From contig JAISDQ010000001.1 of NCBI GenBank assembly GCA_031264605.1, positions 1 to 6,076 of the forward strand: a stretch of 6,076 bases of DNA, read 5' to 3'. A program made the translations under genes and the position numbers. Positions 4,975 to 6,076 of the stretch are shown here, piece by piece (the stretch's first letter is position 1; every line of letters begins with the position of its first letter). Source of the stretch: Synergistaceae bacterium. Its GTDB lineage: Bacteria; Synergistota; Synergistia; Synergistales; Synergistaceae. Below the pieces are notes generated by a model that saw only the letters and a list, made by a program, of their open reading frames with translations, was not told the origin of the DNA and did no database searches.

Positions 4975-6076
4975 TCAGAAGCGGTGTTCCAGTCCCAGTG
5001 TGATTCCCCAGCCTGTCTTGGCGCCCGAGTAGCCGTACGTGCTCACGTTGACGCTCGTGTTTTTGCCGGCGTCGGCTTGCAGTCCCAATTCGCCGAACAG
5101 GCTGCCGCCCTTCAGCGACGGCGGGTTCGTGATGCCGTCTCCGCCCAGAAATCCGGCGGCCTGTCCTTTGAATTCATGTTCCCACGCCGCGCCGGCGAAC
5201 GCTTTTATCGTGCCGGCCGTGTTTTTCCTGCTGAATTTCACGCCCACGCGGCTGCGAAGCGAATCCATGCCGTCCACTCGCACCTCGTCCCCGAAAGACG
5301 TGACGAACGAGTCGCCGTCGATGTGCGTGTATCGTCCCTGCGCGTACAGCTCGATACTGGCGTTGTGCTTCAGCGGTATATTGCGGCTGACGCCGATGTG
5401 GGCGCCGTAGTACGCGGCGCCGGTATCGTACGAATGTACCTCGGGATGTCTCAGCCACGGGTCGCGCGTCAGGGTGAACGAGCTGTCCACGCGCCCGCCC
5501 CTGACGAAAAGCTCGGCTTCTATTCCGCCGCCGAGTTCGCGTTTATGGAACAGGCCGCCGCCGACGCTCTTGGAATTACCTCCGCCGGTTACGCCGCCGT
5601 ATCGGTAGACGTGGCTGAAAACGTCGTATTTCCCGTCTCCGTATTCGATGAAAGCGCCTGTCGCCGAGGTTCCGCTTTTACGGACATAAGCGACGGACGC
5701 CGAAAAGCCCTTGAAATCCAGCCAACTCCCCGTTTCGTACCTCACTCTGCCGTAACCGGCTTCCCCGCCGAATCCCGACTCTCCGTCAGCGAGCCGGCCC
5801 GCGAGATTATTCACCGCCGGCATCGAGGCGCCGGCGAAAACGTGATCCGTGTTGGCAAGGCCGGTGAGAGCCCCTTGAAGCAGGACGCGCGACGCGTCGG
5901 CGGTGAAATTGTTGTTAGCCGCGAGCCTGCCTGTGGCGGAATCCTCGTGGATATCCCAGTAATAACGTCTCAGGCCCGCCGTATACGCGAAATCATCGTG
6001 AACTTTCTCGGCGTCTCCGTTCCCCGCGACGTTTTTGCCGGAGTAGTGATAATTGCCGTCAGTCCCGGCGTATATG
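4975..6076 (-). CDS. Autotransporter, C-terminal beta-barrel, partial at the right edge
   Basis: The minus-strand frame is open from 6075 to the TGA at 4977-4975, which is followed at once by an in-frame TAA. This gives the last 366 residues; the signal peptide and most or all of the passenger lie beyond the right edge. The ATG at 5821-5823 is internal and not the start, since 84 in-frame residues without a stop precede it. The final part is a typical autotransporter beta-domain. It has alternating amphipathic strands rich in Gly, Tyr and Phe, a GFGGEAGYGRVRYETGS strand, GAFIEYGDGKYD, SLRSRVGVKFSR, AFAGAAWEHEF, and a C-terminal strand GWGITLGLEHRF ending in Phe, the residue the BAM complex recognises. 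The preceding ADASRVLLQGALTGLAN looks like the helix-rich linker that threads the barrel pore. It would insert in the outer membrane and export an N-terminal passenger. The passenger's function cannot be seen, and the gene may be several kilobases long. Confidence 0.9.
   Translation of the reverse strand, partial: IYAGTDGNYHYSGKNVAGNGDAEKVHDDFAYTAGLRRYYWDIHEDSATGRLAANNNFTADASRVLLQGALTGLANTDHVFAGASMPAVNNLAGRLADGESGFGGEAGYGRVRYETGSWLDFKGFSASVAYVRKSGTSATGAFIEYGDGKYDVFSHVYRYGGVTGGGNSKSVGGGLFHKRELGGGIEAELFVRGGRVDSSFTLTRDPWLRHPEVHSYDTGAAYYGAHIGVSRNIPLKHNASIELYAQGRYTHIDGDSFVTSFGDEVRVDGMDSLRSRVGVKFSRKNTAGTIKAFAGAAWEHEFKGQAAGFLGGDGITNPPSLKGGSLFGELGLQADAGKNTSVNVSTYGYSGAKTGWGITLGLEHRF

Noticed and set aside
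1..6076. tRNA, rRNA, CRISPR array, insertion sequence or attachment site
   Set aside because: I looked for cloverleaf motifs, regularly spaced repeats and transposase or terminal-repeat signatures and found none.

Overview
The window looks like chromosome from a Gram-negative, motile or chemotactic bacterium of moderately high GC. The main clue is the C-terminal beta-barrel of an autotransporter, which needs an outer membrane. The style of the autotransporter barrel and of the chemoreceptor would fit a Synergistota-like or other anaerobic diderm lineage, but this is an impression only; no rRNA or other taxonomic marker is present.

Layout. Positions 1-595 hold no intact gene. They contain two decayed, divergently oriented remnants. 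On the minus strand at the left edge is a piece of an AAA-ATPase-like protein with its Walker B-like IILLDEY. On the plus strand is the C-terminal part of a RecG-like/AlbA-type ATP-binding regulator, including the RW-GRGIEKI motif and a winged-helix tail, broken by several frameshifts and stops. Both lack their 5' halves, so the region looks like a deletion scar between two dead accessory genes. The remnant runs straight into the ribosome-binding site of the first intact gene.

Positions 596-2481 carry three genes on the plus strand with short gaps (67 and 34 nt), probably one transcript: a class V PLP-dependent aminotransferase, a 63-residue protein with two membrane helices and no recognised family, and a YaiI/YqxD (DUF188, UPF0178) family protein. 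Nothing in the sequence ties their functions together.

A 253-nt gap (2482-2734) holds a strong 12-bp hairpin and a good sigma-70-type promoter. It leads into a complete 715-residue methyl-accepting chemotaxis protein with a large, apparently all-helical periplasmic sensor. No che genes lie nearby, so this is an orphan receptor feeding a chemosensory complex encoded elsewhere.

The chemoreceptor converges on a minus-strand autotransporter that is cut by the right edge. The 92-nt gap between them contains two GC-rich hairpins, the larger of which probably ends transcription from both sides.

I found no CRISPR array, tRNA, rRNA, insertion sequence or complete defence system. The most unusual part is the remnant zone at 1-595. 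The intact genes belong to known families, apart from the small membrane protein.
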